64,000 nucleotides of DNA from an uncultured Bacilli bacterium (lineage in GTDB: Bacteria; Bacillota_I; Bacilli_A; RFN20; CAG-826). Below, one piece after another: positions 26,857 to 37,121 of this stretch (positions within the stretch are counted from its first letter, which is position 1; the number at the start of each line of letters is the position of its first letter). The notes beneath the pieces were generated by a model that saw nothing but the letters and a program-made list of their open reading frames with translations, was not told the origin of the DNA and ran no database searches. Where the stretch lies: NCBI GenBank assembly GCA_944327845.1, contig CALVHN010000001.1, positions 73,149-137,148 on the forward strand, written 5' to 3'. The position numbers and the translations under genes were made by a program.

Positions 26857-28035
26857 ATGATTACTTTTTTAAGAAAACTATTTATTAAAGATTATCAAAA
26901 TATAAAAGATCCCAAGGTAAGAGAGAAGCACGGATTACTTGCTTCAATATTTGGAATTGTTATTAACTCAATTTTATTTATCTTTAAATTGATTATTGGT
27001 TTTATTAGTGGTTCAATGTCAATTATCTCCGATGCTATCAATAATTTAACTGATTTTTTAAATTCTTTCGTTAGTTTATTTGGGTTTAAATTTGCAAGTA
27101 AACCAGCTGATAAGGAGCATCCTTTTGGTCATGAAAGAATAGAATATATTTCTGGATTGATTGTTTGTATGGTTATTTTATGCCTTGCTTCAATACTTGG
27201 AGTGACAACAATTTTAGGATTAATTAATCAAACAAGTGATTTTGAATTTTCTATTTTTATAATCATTATTTTAATTGGCTCAATAATCTTAAAAATAATA
27301 TTATTTTTATTTAACTATAAAATGGCAAAAGTTATTGATTCTCTCACCTTAAAAGCTAATGCCCTTGATTCATTAAATGATGTTATTTCTACATCTTTAG
27401 TTTTAATATTTTCTATAGTTCAATATTATTACCCAAATTTATGGTATTTAGATGGAATTATATCTTTAATATTAGTCGTTTATATTTTTATTAGTGGAAT
27501 AAAAATGTTAAAAGAAACTTCTGCTCCATTAATAGGAACTCCAATTGATTCAAAATTTACTGTTCAAATAATTAATGATATAAAAAGCTATAATGGAATT
27601 TTAGGAGTTCATGATTGTATAGCCCATTCTTATGGACCAAATAAAATATTTATGACAATTCATTGTGAAGTTGATGGATATAAAAATAGTTTTGAAAACC
27701 ACGAATTAATCGATAAAATCGAAAATGTAATCTCAAATAAATATCAAATATTTTTAACTATTCATATGGATCCAATTGATACAAAGAGTGAAAAATTGAT
27801 TGAGATAAAGCAAGAATTATCAAAAATTATTAGTAATATTTCTCATGAATTATCATTTCACGATGTAAGAATTGTTAAAGGTAAAGAATCAAGTAATGTT
27901 ATTTTTGATTTAGTTTATCCATATGATAAAAAAATAATTTCTAAAGAGGAATTGACTAATATTATTCAAAAAGAATTAAATAAGATTGATCCAACATTAA
28001 AAGTAGTTATTCATTTTGATGAAGAGTACATCTAG
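26857..28035 (+). CDS. cation diffusion facilitator (CDF) family metal transporter
   Basis: 392 residues with six membrane helices in the first 230 and a cytoplasmic C-terminal domain. SDAINNLTDFLNSFVSLFGF and HPFGHERIEYISGLIV give the CDF signature, and NALDSLNDVIST the second metal-site helix. The family exports Zn, Mn, Fe or Cd in exchange for protons. The long C-terminal part (about 300-392) holds a dimerisation domain followed by a second, similar ferredoxin-like segment. TAAAAT at 26845-26850 lies six bases from the ATG and there is no Shine-Dalgarno. The tex gene follows after 11 bases. Confidence 0.9.
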   Translation: MITFLRKLFIKDYQNIKDPKVREKHGLLASIFGIVINSILFIFKLIIGFISGSMSIISDAINNLTDFLNSFVSLFGFKFASKPADKEHPFGHERIEYISGLIVCMVILCLASILGVTTILGLINQTSDFEFSIFIIIILIGSIILKIILFLFNYKMAKVIDSLTLKANALDSLNDVISTSLVLIFSIVQYYYPNLWYLDGIISLILVVYIFISGIKMLKETSAPLIGTPIDSKFTVQIINDIKSYNGILGVHDCIAHSYGPNKIFMTIHCEVDGYKNSFENHELIDKIENVISNKYQIFLTIHMDPIDTKSEKLIEIKQELSKIISNISHELSFHDVRIVKGKESSNVIFDLVYPYDKKIISKEELTNIIQKELNKIDPTLKVVIHFDEEYI

Positions 28036-28046
28036 GAGGTTAAATA

Positions 28047-30191
28047 ATGAATATAATTAAAAAAATAAGTGAAGAGCTAAAGCTAAAAGAGACACAAGTT
28101 AGTAGTGCAGTTAAATTAATTGATGAAGATAATACAATTCCTTTTATTGCACGTTATAGAAAAGAAGCAACTGGATATTTAACTGATGTTGATTTAAGAA
28201 ATATTTTTGATCGTTTAAATTATTTAAGAAATTTAGAAGAAAGAATTAACACTGTCTTAAATTCAATTAATGAGCAAGGAAAATTAACTGATGAATTAAA
28301 AGAAGATATTTTAAATGTTGAAACTTTAAGTGAACTTGAAGATATTTATCGTCCTTTTAAACCAAAAAGAAAAACAAGAGCTTCGATTGCTAAAGAAAAA
28401 GGTCTTGAACCTGTTAGTGAATATATTAAATTAGGAAAAGACGATGGTAAATTTAATGAATTTTTAGCTAAATTTATTAACGAAGAAAAAGGAGTTAATA
28501 CTATTGAAGATGTTTTAAATGGTGCAAAAGATATTCTTGCTGAAGAAATTTCTGATAATGCAACTTATCGTCAATTCATAAAAAATGGAATTTATAAAGA
28601 TGGTTTATTAACTTCTATAGAAATTAAAAAAGATGAAAAAGATACTTACGCTCAATATGCTAATTATGAAGAACTTATTAAAAAGATACCTCCACATCGA
28701 ATATTAGCACTTTATCGAGGTGAAAAAGAAGGTTGCTTGAAAGTAAATTTAAAATATGAAGATGATTATGAATTATTTTATATGTATTTATTTACTGAGA
28801 TTGCTAAGAAAAATGATTTTAAAGATATTTTAGGAAAAGTTATTAAAGATAGTTTAACTAGATTAATTTATCCTTCGCTTGATAATGAAATTAGAGCTCA
28901 ACTTTTTGAAAAAGCTGAAGATGAATCAATTATAGTTTTTAAGAAAAATCTTAAAGCTTTACTTTTATATCCACCTTTAAAAAATAAATTTGTTTTAGGT
29001 TTTGATCCTGGCTTTAGAACTGGATGTAAATATGCACTTGTTAATCCTCAAGGTATCCCATTAAAAATTGGTGTAAGTTATATTACAAGTAATGATGAAA
29101 AGAAAGTTAATCAATCAATTTTAGAATTAACTAATTTATTAAAAGAAAATACTATAGATTATATTGCTTTAGGAAATGGAACTGCTTCAAGAGAATCTGA
29201 AGCAATCTTATCTAAAATTGTTAAAGATAATAATTTTAAAACTAAAATTTTTATTGTTAATGAATCTGGAGCTAGTGTATATTCTGCTTCAAAATTAGGT
29301 GAAGAAGAATTTAAAGAATTAAGTGTTGAAAAAAGAAGTGCAATTTCTTTAGCGAGAAGATTACAAGATCCATTAAATGAATTAGTAAAAATCGAACCAA
29401 AAGCAATAGGAGTTGGACAATATCAACATGATATGAATCAAACTAAACTTAGTAATGCTTTAAATGGTGTAGTTGAAGATTGCGTTAATACAGTTGGCGT
29501 CAATTTAAATAATGCTAGTGTTTCAATTTTAAAATATGTTAGTGGCATTAATAAAACAATTGCTAATAATATTTATGAATATTTAAAAACACATAAATTT
29601 AAAAATCGTAATGAATTAAAAGATATTAAAGGTTTAGGAGAAAAAGCCTTTATTCAATGTGCAGGTTTTTTAAGAATTTATGATGGTGATGAAGTACTTG
29701 ATGAAACAAATATTCACCCAGAATCCTATGAAGTTGCAAAATATATCCTAAATAAATATGCAATTGATTTAAAAAATGACTCCTCTGAAATTAAAGAATT
29801 AAAAGTTAAAAAAGTTAATAAAGATGAAGTTATTAAGAAGTTTAATGTTGGTGAAGCAACTTTAGAAGATATTTTAAAAGAAATTGTTAAACCAGGAAGA
29901 GATATAAGAGAAGATGTTAAAATCGTTGAATTAAATAATGATGTTAAAGACATAAAAGATTTAAAAGAAGGAATGATTTTAAATGGAACTGTAAGAAACA
30001 TTATGGATTTTGGAATGTTTGTTGATATTAATGTACATCAAGATGGCTTAGTGCACATTTCTGAAGTTTCAGATAAATATGTAAAAAATATTTCTGACTT
30101 ATATAACATAAATGATGTTGTTAAAGTAAAAGTTATCAGTTTAGATGTTGAAAGAAAAAGAATTGGTCTTTCAATAAAACAAGCGAAGTAA
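28047..30191 (+). CDS. tex: Tex-like S1 RNA-binding protein
   Basis: 714 residues in the Tex order: N-terminal helical domain (PFIARYRKEATGYLTDVDLR), central YqgF-homologous RNase-H-like domain (VLGFDPGFRTGCKYALV, residues near 317), helix-hairpin-helix region (NRNELKDIKGLGEKAFIQ) and a C-terminal S1 domain (GTVRNIMDFGMFVDINVHQD). Tex proteins bind nucleic acid and associate with transcription; their exact role is unsettled. AGGAGG precedes the ATG. Length is typical of the family. Confidence 0.93.
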   Translation: MNIIKKISEELKLKETQVSSAVKLIDEDNTIPFIARYRKEATGYLTDVDLRNIFDRLNYLRNLEERINTVLNSINEQGKLTDELKEDILNVETLSELEDIYRPFKPKRKTRASIAKEKGLEPVSEYIKLGKDDGKFNEFLAKFINEEKGVNTIEDVLNGAKDILAEEISDNATYRQFIKNGIYKDGLLTSIEIKKDEKDTYAQYANYEELIKKIPPHRILALYRGEKEGCLKVNLKYEDDYELFYMYLFTEIAKKNDFKDILGKVIKDSLTRLIYPSLDNEIRAQLFEKAEDESIIVFKKNLKALLLYPPLKNKFVLGFDPGFRTGCKYALVNPQGIPLKIGVSYITSNDEKKVNQSILELTNLLKENTIDYIALGNGTASRESEAILSKIVKDNNFKTKIFIVNESGASVYSASKLGEEEFKELSVEKRSAISLARRLQDPLNELVKIEPKAIGVGQYQHDMNQTKLSNALNGVVEDCVNTVGVNLNNASVSILKYVSGINKTIANNIYEYLKTHKFKNRNELKDIKGLGEKAFIQCAGFLRIYDGDEVLDETNIHPESYEVAKYILNKYAIDLKNDSSEIKELKVKKVNKDEVIKKFNVGEATLEDILKEIVKPGRDIREDVKIVELNNDVKDIKDLKEGMILNGTVRNIMDFGMFVDINVHQDGLVHISEVSDKYVKNISDLYNINDVVKVKVISLDVERKRIGLSIKQAK

Positions 30192-30251
30192 TTTTTACTT
30201 TATTATCATTTATATAAATATTAAAATTATAAACGTTTGAAGGAGAATTAT

Positions 30252-31007
30252 ATGTCAAAAACTTATCAATTAGTATTAATTAGACATGGTGAATCCGAAT
30301 GGAATAAATTAAATTTATTTACTGGATGGACCGATGTTGAATTATCTGAAAAAGGTGTTGAAGAAGCTAAAAATGGTGGAAGATTATTAAAGGAAGAAGG
30401 ATTCCACTTCGATGTTGCTTATACTTCCTATTTAAAAAGAGCAATTCACACATTAAATTTTGTTTTAGGTGAAATGGAAGAGGAATATATTCCTGTATTT
30501 AAATCTTGGAGATTAAACGAAAGACATTATGGTGCACTTCAAGGCTTAAATAAAGCTGAAACTGCTGCAAAATATGGCGATGAACAAGTAAAAATTTGGA
30601 GAAGAAGTTATGATGTTCAACCTCCTGCATTAGAAGAAACAGATCCAAGAAATCCTGCTTTACAAAAAGCCTATTCTTCAGTTGGTGTTCAAGATTGCCC
30701 ATTAACTGAATGTTTAAAAGATACTGTCGCTCGTGTTCTTCCTTATTGGGAATGTGAAATTAAACCTGCAATTGTTAGCGGTAAAAGGGTTATTATTGCA
30801 GCTCATGGAAATTCTTTGAGAGCTCTTGTTAAATATCTTGAAGGAATTAGTGATGATGATATCGTTGCTTTAAATATTCCTACAGGTGTTCCACTTGTTT
30901 ATGAATTTGACGAAAAATTTAATGTCATTTCTAAAAGATATTTAGGCGATCAAGAAGCAATTAAAAAAGCAATGACAGCAGTTGCTAATCAAGGAAAAGC
31001 AAAGTAA
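30252..31007 (+). CDS. gpmA: 2,3-bisphosphoglycerate-dependent phosphoglycerate mutase
   Basis: 251 residues from the ATG at 30252, selected because AAGGAG lies eight bases upstream; an in-frame TTG at 30237 is not needed. [12 protein letters not shown] carries the catalytic His, and [19 protein letters not shown], and [16 protein letters not shown] the second His, all as in GpmA. The enzyme interconverts 3- and 2-phosphoglycerate in glycolysis. It is monocistronic, ending at a strong terminator, and complements the pfkA and pyk genes further on. Confidence 0.96.
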   Translation: MSKTYQLVLIRHGESEWNKLNLFTGWTDVELSEKGVEEAKNGGRLLKEEGFHFDVAYTSYLKRAIHTLNFVLGEMEEEYIPVFKSWRLNERHYGALQGLNKAETAAKYGDEQVKIWRRSYDVQPPALEETDPRNPALQKAYSSVGVQDCPLTECLKDTVARVLPYWECEIKPAIVSGKRVIIAAHGNSLRALVKYLEGISDDDIVALNIPTGVPLVYEFDEKFNVISKRYLGDQEAIKKAMTAVANQGKAK

Positions 31008-31016
31008 GCAAAATAA

Positions 31017-31048
31017 AATGGGATTGATAATTCAATCCCATTTCTTTT
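31017..31048 (+). terminator. intrinsic terminator after gpmA
   Basis: Stem AAATGGGATTGA (31017-31028) / TCAATCCCATTT (31032-31043) followed by CTTTTT. Confidence 0.9.
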
Positions 31049-31102
31049 TAAAAATTAAGTTATTAGTAGTTATTTAGTATATTTCTTGTAATTATTTTGA
31101 CG

Positions 31103-33034
31103 TTATAATTTTAAATCTTTTGGATTTACAAGAAGTTTTTTCTCGTTTATTTCTTTATTTAAAAGATTAATAAATTCATCGAGAGAAATATTGATTTGTT
31201 TTTCACTACCATATCTTCTATATGTTAAAGTTTTATTTTCTTTTTCTTTATCTCCAAGAACTATAGTATAAGGAATTTTCTTAATAACAGAATTTCTCAT
31301 TCTATAACCAAGTTTTTCTTCACTATCATCAAGAGTAACTCTAAAGCCTAAACTTTCAAATTTTGAAAGCAACTCTTTAGCATAGTCTAAATGAGATAAA
31401 TTATTTACAGGAAGAATATTTAATTGAACAGGAGTGCACCAAAGTGGGAATGCTCCAGCAAAATGTTCAATAATAATACCTAAAAATCTTTCAAAAGAAC
31501 CTAAGATTGCTCTATGAAGCATAATAGGTCTTTCTTTTTCACCTTTTGAATTAATATATGTGCAGTCAAATCTTTCTGGTAAGTTCATATCTAATTGAAT
31601 TGTTCCACATTGCCAAATTCTACCCATACAATCTTTTAATTTAAAATCAAGTTTAGGTCCATAGAATGCGCCATCACCAGGATTAATTTTGAAATCTTTT
31701 CCTGTTGCTTTGCAGGCTTCACCAAGAATTCTTTCACTCTCTTCCCAAATTTCATCATCACCAATATAATCGCTTTCTGGTTTTGTCGATAAAACTATTG
31801 AATAATCTAAATCAAAAGTTGAATATATTTCATCATAAAGTTTAAGTAATGATTCAATTTCATCTTGAAGTTGATCTTTTCTACAGAAAATATGAGCATC
31901 ATCTTGAGTGAAACTTCTTACTCTAAATAATCCATTTAATGCTCCGCTTGCTTCGTGACGATGGACTAAGCCAAGTTCACCTAATCTTAAAGGTAAATCT
32001 TTATAGGAATGTAAAGAAGAATTATATACTAAAATTGCACCTGGACAGTTCATTGGTTTAATAGCAAAATCTTTTTCATCAATTTTAGTAGTGTACATAT
32101 TTTGCTTATAATGTCCCCAGTGACCGGAAGTTTCCCATAATTCCTTTGATAAAATAATTGGAGTTTTAATTAATTGATAACCATGTTTATCATGAATTTG
32201 ATACCACCAATTTTCTATTTGTCTTCTTAACATTAACCCATTTGGAAGGAAGAAAGGAAATCCTGGTCCAAATTCTGAAATCATAAATAAACCTAATTCT
32301 TTACCTATTTTACGATGATCTCTCTTTTTAGCTTGCTCTTTAAGTTCTTGAAGTCTATCAAGTTCATCTTTTGAAAAAGTTGCGACACCATAAATTCTTG
32401 TTAATTGTTTATTTTTAGAATCACCTCTCCAATAAGCTCCAGCAATAGTATCAAGTTTAAAATATTTAATAAAAGAAGTAGATGGAACATGTGGGCCTTG
32501 ACAAAGATCGATATACTCACCTTGTTTATAAATTGTTATTGTGCCTTCTAAATCATTAATTAATTCAGTTTTATATGGATCGTTTTTAAAAATTTCTAAA
32601 GCTTCATCTTTTGTTACAACTTTACGAACAATGTATTGATTAGCTTTACTTAATTCTTTCATTTTTGCTTCAATTTTAGTTAAATCTTCTTCTTTTAAGA
32701 CATACTCATTAAAATCAACATCATAATAAAAGCCAGATTCAATTGAAGGACCAACACCAAATGTTGTTTTAGGAAATAATATTTTAATTGCTTCTGCCAT
32801 TAAGTGAGCTGCAGAGTGATTTAAAATACCAAAAGCTTCTTCATCATTTTTAGTAATTAATTTAAATTCACCCGATTCTTTTATTGGTGTAAATAAATCA
32901 TATAATTGACCATTTAATTTATAACAAATTGCTTCTTTTTTAAGAGTTGGATCAATTAAAAGAAGTGCATCCATTCCGTTTTTATTGTCATCTAATGTAA
33001 TTACTTTTTTATCATTTAATTTTAAATTAAGCAT
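31103..33034 (-). CDS. thrS: threonyl-tRNA synthetase
   Basis: 643 residues with the full ThrRS plan: TGS domain (1-60), editing domain with HSAAHLMAEAI and CQGPHVP, class II catalytic core with KPMNCPGAI and motif 2 HRHEASGALNGLFRVRSFTQ, and C-terminal anticodon-binding domain. It charges tRNA-Thr, one of which is encoded at 20531. The ATG follows AGGAGGAAAAATT. The 250-base leader is a T-box with an ACC (Thr) specifier, so expression rises when uncharged tRNA-Thr accumulates. Confidence 0.97.
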   Translation of the reverse strand: MLNLKLNDKKVITLDDNKNGMDALLLIDPTLKKEAICYKLNGQLYDLFTPIKESGEFKLITKNDEEAFGILNHSAAHLMAEAIKILFPKTTFGVGPSIESGFYYDVDFNEYVLKEEDLTKIEAKMKELSKANQYIVRKVVTKDEALEIFKNDPYKTELINDLEGTITIYKQGEYIDLCQGPHVPSTSFIKYFKLDTIAGAYWRGDSKNKQLTRIYGVATFSKDELDRLQELKEQAKKRDHRKIGKELGLFMISEFGPGFPFFLPNGLMLRRQIENWWYQIHDKHGYQLIKTPIILSKELWETSGHWGHYKQNMYTTKIDEKDFAIKPMNCPGAILVYNSSLHSYKDLPLRLGELGLVHRHEASGALNGLFRVRSFTQDDAHIFCRKDQLQDEIESLLKLYDEIYSTFDLDYSIVLSTKPESDYIGDDEIWEESERILGEACKATGKDFKINPGDGAFYGPKLDFKLKDCMGRIWQCGTIQLDMNLPERFDCTYINSKGEKERPIMLHRAILGSFERFLGIIIEHFAGAFPLWCTPVQLNILPVNNLSHLDYAKELLSKFESLGFRVTLDDSEEKLGYRMRNSVIKKIPYTIVLGDKEKENKTLTYRRYGSEKQINISLDEFINLLNKEINEKKLLVNPKDLKL

Positions 33035-33054
33035 AATTTTTCCTCCTAATATAT

Positions 33055-33285
33055 AAAAAAGCGCCCTTAATTTAAGGACGCTTTATACGTGGTACCACCT
33101 TAATTATAGATAAATAATATATTAATTTATCTATCACTTAATTTAAACTTTATCGGAAGTTCACCGTCATGTTACCATGATTGCTCCAAAGTGGTATTAA
33201 TTAATCTTCTTATGAAATTTCCACCAAGCATTTCACTCTCTATAAAGAATACTTAATTAACTTGTCTTTTTCTTAGCAAATAAAT
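33055..33285 (-). ncRNA. T-box riboswitch of thrS (ACC specifier)
   Basis: On the minus strand the conserved T-box AAGGTGGTACCACG lies at 33101-33088, followed by the terminator stem GCGTCCTTAA/TTAAGGGCGC and a U-run. The specifier ACC (33195-33193) is followed by A in the stem I loop. Upstream GAGAGTGA and GGTGG elements fit stem I. Uncharged tRNA-Thr(GGU) should stabilise the antiterminator. Confidence 0.92.
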
Positions 33286-33320
33286 ACTAAACTTATTAAT
33301 AATAAATTGCAATAAAGGAA

Positions 33321-34784
33321 TTATAAAACATCTCTATCTTCAGGAAGTTTAATAATTCTTAAGAAATTTGTCTTGCCAGCTCCAGTAGGAGTTCCACCAG
33401 ACATTAAAATTGTATCTCCAGCTTTTAATCCAAATTTTTTAGCTTTAACAATTGCAATAACTTCCATTTCTTCGATAAAATCTGGCATTTTTGATACTGG
33501 AATATAAACAGAATAAATTCCCCAGAACAATGCATTTTGTCTAACAGTAGTTAAATTTTTAGAAATTGAAAGTATTGGACAACAAGGTCTAGCTTTTGAA
33601 ATTCTTCTTGAAGATCTTCCTGTTTCAGTAAATGAAACAATTAATTTAGCATTGATTAATTTTGCAGTATTAGCAATAGCATTAGCAATTGAGTCGTTAT
33701 TATCTTTTAATGATGTTTCATAAGCTTGTCTTGCTAAATTTTCATAATCAAGTTCTTTTTCCATTGTACGAGCAATTTTAGTTTGCATTAAAACTGCTTT
33801 ATCAGGATATTCCCCGCTTGCAGATTCGGCTGAAAGCATAACGCAGTCAGTTGATTCATCAATAGAAGTTGCGACATCACTAACTTCAGCTCTAGTTGGA
33901 ATTGGTGAATGACACATACTATCTAACATTTGAGTAGCAGTAATTACAGGTTTTCCTTTTTCACGACATCTTTTAATTAATCTTTTTTGAACAATTGGAA
34001 CTTGTTCTTCAGGAATTTCTAATCCTAAATCACCTCTTGCAACCATGATTCCATCGCTTGCATCGATAATTTCATCAAGTTTATCCATTGCTTCGCCGTT
34101 TTCAATTTTTGAAATAATCATGATTTCAGGATGGCCATATTCTGTTAATACTTTACGCATTTCTTTAACATCGTTTGCGTTTCTCACAAAAGAAGCAGCG
34201 ATAATATCAACACCATTTTCACAACCCCATTTTAAATCATTGCGATCTTTTTCTGAGATGAAATTCATTGAAAGATGGCAACCTAAAACATTGACACCTT
34301 TTTTAGAACATAATTCGTGTTCGTTTTGAGCTTCACAAATTATTTCTTTATTTTTTTCATCTTTATCGATAACTAAATAATCAAGTTTTCCATCATCAAT
34401 TCTTACATGGTTTCCAACTGATATATCTTTAAATAAGTCAGAAAAAGTAATAGAAATTTTTTCAGGGGTTCCTAAAACTTCTTTCATGGAAATTCTAGTA
34501 ATTTGACCTTTTTTAATTAAAATTTTATCGTTTTCCATGTTATGGCATCTAATTTCAGGTCCTTTTGTATCAAGCATAACTGGAATATAAATATTTTCTT
34601 CTTTCTCTATTTTTCTAGCGAGAAGAAGCTTTTTTTCATGTTCAGAATAATCTCCATGAGAGAAATTTAATCTCATGATGTTCATACCATTTTCAATTAA
34701 AACTTTTAATACATCCTCTTTTTGACTTGCAGGCCCAATTGTACAAACAATTTTTGTATTTTTTGTATGGTTTTCTTTAAGCAT
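33321..34784 (-). CDS. pyk: pyruvate kinase
   Basis: 487 residues, the short form without the extra C-terminal PEP-utilising domain of the Bacillus enzyme. Motifs: TKIVCTIGPAS, NIMRLNFSHGDYSEH, MLDTKGPEIR, the catalytic-loop IISKIENGEAMDKLDEI and KPVITATQMLDSM. It makes pyruvate and ATP from phosphoenolpyruvate. It follows pfkA by 13 bases and is thus in the classic pfkA-pyk operon. The C-terminal domain ends with GGTPTGAGKTNFLRI, the allosteric region typical of the family. Confidence 0.97.
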   Translation of the reverse strand: MLKENHTKNTKIVCTIGPASQKEDVLKVLIENGMNIMRLNFSHGDYSEHEKKLLLARKIEKEENIYIPVMLDTKGPEIRCHNMENDKILIKKGQITRISMKEVLGTPEKISITFSDLFKDISVGNHVRIDDGKLDYLVIDKDEKNKEIICEAQNEHELCSKKGVNVLGCHLSMNFISEKDRNDLKWGCENGVDIIAASFVRNANDVKEMRKVLTEYGHPEIMIISKIENGEAMDKLDEIIDASDGIMVARGDLGLEIPEEQVPIVQKRLIKRCREKGKPVITATQMLDSMCHSPIPTRAEVSDVATSIDESTDCVMLSAESASGEYPDKAVLMQTKIARTMEKELDYENLARQAYETSLKDNNDSIANAIANTAKLINAKLIVSFTETGRSSRRISKARPCCPILSISKNLTTVRQNALFWGIYSVYIPVSKMPDFIEEMEVIAIVKAKKFGLKAGDTILMSGGTPTGAGKTNFLRIIKLPEDRDVL

Positions 34785-34797
34785 AATTTACCCCAAT

Positions 34798-35754
34798 CTA
34801 TTTAATTAAATCATGAATTCTATAAAATTCTAAATGCTTATTACGCTCTAATTCGAGTGCAATGTCAATATCATAATGAGTTAATTCATTATTTACAATA
34901 CCAACACATACCCCTCCGATATTTTTATCTAATAATTCAACTGCGTAAGATCCCATTCTTATTGCATTAACTCTTTCCATAGCTGAAGGAGTTCCTCCTC
35001 TTTGAATGTGACCTAATATTGATAATCTTGTTTCCCAACCTGTTTCTTTACTAACACGTTCGGTGAAAGCTATTGTATCAATTAACTTTTCAGAAATAAG
35101 GACAATCGCATAATCTTTTTTCTTTTTTAATTCTTTTAATTGCTCGACTACATCATCAAAATTAGGATTATTATCTCCTGTAATAATAATATCGGCAGTA
35201 GTTGCAATTCCTGCATATAAAGTTAAATCAGGACATCTATTACCCATGATTTCAACAATTCCACAGCGATTATGAGATTGCATTGTTTCTTTAATTTTAT
35301 CAATTGCTTCAACAATAGTGTTTAAACTTGTATCAAAGCCAATTGTATAATCGGTTGATGCAATATCGTTATCGATTGTTCCTGGAAGTCCAACACATAA
35401 AATTCCTAAATCAGTTAATTTTTTAGCTCCACGATAAGAACCATCTCCACCGATAACAATTAAAGCATCAATCCCTTCTTCTTTTAAAATTTCAACTGCT
35501 TTTTTTCTTACATCTTCTTCTTTAAATTCTGGAAGTCGTGCTGTTTTAATTCTTGTTCCGCCTCTTGTTAAATAGTCGTCCATAAAAGAAGTAGTAACTT
35601 TTTCAAATTTATGTTCTAATATTCCTCGATAGCCTTCATAAATTACATACATTTCTTTGTTTAATTTAATTCCAGTTTTAATTGCTGCTAATAAAGCTGC
35701 ATTCATTCCTGGAGAATCGCCACCTGAGGTTAAAATTCCGATCTTTTTAATCAT
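34798..35754 (-). CDS. pfkA: ATP-dependent 6-phosphofructokinase
   Basis: 318 residues from the ATG at 35754, which is seven bases from GGAG; a GTG one codon earlier also fits. ILTSGGDSPGMNAALLA, the GGDGS nucleotide loop, catalytic PGTIDNDIASTDYTIGFDT and LGHIQRGGTPSAMER are those of bacterial group A PfkA. It commits fructose-6-phosphate to glycolysis. First gene of the pfkA-pyk operon. Confidence 0.97.
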   Translation of the reverse strand: MIKKIGILTSGGDSPGMNAALLAAIKTGIKLNKEMYVIYEGYRGILEHKFEKVTTSFMDDYLTRGGTRIKTARLPEFKEEDVRKKAVEILKEEGIDALIVIGGDGSYRGAKKLTDLGILCVGLPGTIDNDIASTDYTIGFDTSLNTIVEAIDKIKETMQSHNRCGIVEIMGNRCPDLTLYAGIATTADIIITGDNNPNFDDVVEQLKELKKKKDYAIVLISEKLIDTIAFTERVSKETGWETRLSILGHIQRGGTPSAMERVNAIRMGSYAVELLDKNIGGVCVGIVNNELTHYDIDIALELERNKHLEFYRIHDLIK

Positions 35755-35891
35755 CACATTTCTCCTTTAACCTATAAATTATATTATATTTTTATAGTAA
35801 TAGAATAAAAAAATGATAGTTAATAATAAGAAATTTTCTTTATCTTTGTCTTTAAAGTTATACTAAAAAAATATTATAATTTCTTTTACTT

Positions 35892-37121
35892 ATGGATAAG
35901 AAAATCATTTTAAAGTGTGAGACAAGTTTATACTATGAAAGTGAAAAATATTTATTTGATCTTTACCTTCCTTTTGCAACTTATAAAGCAATTTTTCTTT
36001 ATTTATATTTAAGAAATTGCTTTTTAAATGGAAGAATTGATTTAGATTTAAATGATCTTTTAATTGAAACTTCTCTTAATGAACAAGATTATTTACTTGC
36101 AAGAAGAAGCTTAGAATCCTCTTCACTAATTAAAACTTATCAAAATGAAAATACCTTTTTAATTTTTATTAACTCACCTTTAGAACCTAATGACTTTTTT
36201 AACAATGAAATACTTAAAAATTTATTATTAAAATCAACCAATGAAAAATATATCAATGAGGTAATAAATAAATACCAAGTTGAAAAAGAAAAACTCACTG
36301 ATTTTGAAGAAATCTCTGCAAAATTCAGTGATTCTTATGAAATTTCAATTAATAATTCTTCAAAACTTGATAAAAAATTTATCGGAAAAAATAAAAATAC
36401 ATTCGATGATGGATTTGATGAGATTAAGTTTACTAATCTTTTAACAAAAAGAGCACCTTTGATTTCTAAAAATTTAACTGATAAAGATATAAATACTATT
36501 CATAATTTGGTTTCACTATATGGATTAAATTATGATGAAATGATCAATATTGTAATTGATGGATTTAAAGTAAATGGGCCAGATGGTGAAAAACTTGATT
36601 TGGAATATGTTAATAATCGAGCAAAATTAAATGCATCATACTTTAAAAAATCATTTAAGAAAAATACTAAACAAGAAAAAACAAAAATTAGTAGTGAAAC
36701 TGAACTTGCATTAAAAATTAAAAAATATGAAGAAACAAATCCTCGACTTTTCTTAAAAGAAATTAATAGAGGAGTTGATCCAGTTATTGCCGATTTAAAT
36801 ATACTTGAAATGCTTAAAAATAGATTTGATTTTTCTAATGGAATTATTAACTGTTTAATCGAATTTGTTGTTTTAAGATTTAATGGTGATTTAAATAAAA
36901 GCTATATTGAAAAACTTGCTTCAAACATGAAAAGATCGGATGTAAATAATACTTTAAGTGCAATAAATTATTTGCATAAGCCTAAAAAGATTAATGAATC
37001 TTATCAAGAAAATACAAAATTAGAAAAAAATAATAAAGAAATACAAAATGTTACAAATGTTGATGATAATGAGGAGGAAGAAGAAGTCGAGTTTGACTTT
37101 AGAGATTTATGGAAAGACTAA
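35892..37121 (+). CDS. dnaB: DnaB/DnaD-like replication initiation and membrane attachment protein
   Basis: 409 residues: an N-terminal winged-helix region (about 1-110), a middle DnaB_2/DnaD-like helical domain, a second such domain (FSNGIINCLIEFVVLRFNGDLNKSYIEKLASN, residues near 315) and an acidic C-terminal tail. The layout and the directly following dnaI gene identify it as the Gram-positive DnaB helicase-loading protein (not the helicase), which helps bring the replicative helicase to the origin with DnaD and DnaI. A TATAAT (35875-35880) lies 11 bases before the ATG with no Shine-Dalgarno. Its end overlaps dnaI by 13 bases. Confidence 0.8.
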   Translation: MDKKIILKCETSLYYESEKYLFDLYLPFATYKAIFLYLYLRNCFLNGRIDLDLNDLLIETSLNEQDYLLARRSLESSSLIKTYQNENTFLIFINSPLEPNDFFNNEILKNLLLKSTNEKYINEVINKYQVEKEKLTDFEEISAKFSDSYEISINNSSKLDKKFIGKNKNTFDDGFDEIKFTNLLTKRAPLISKNLTDKDINTIHNLVSLYGLNYDEMINIVIDGFKVNGPDGEKLDLEYVNNRAKLNASYFKKSFKKNTKQEKTKISSETELALKIKKYEETNPRLFLKEINRGVDPVIADLNILEMLKNRFDFSNGIINCLIEFVVLRFNGDLNKSYIEKLASNMKRSDVNNTLSAINYLHKPKKINESYQENTKLEKNNKEIQNVTNVDDNEEEEEVEFDFRDLWKD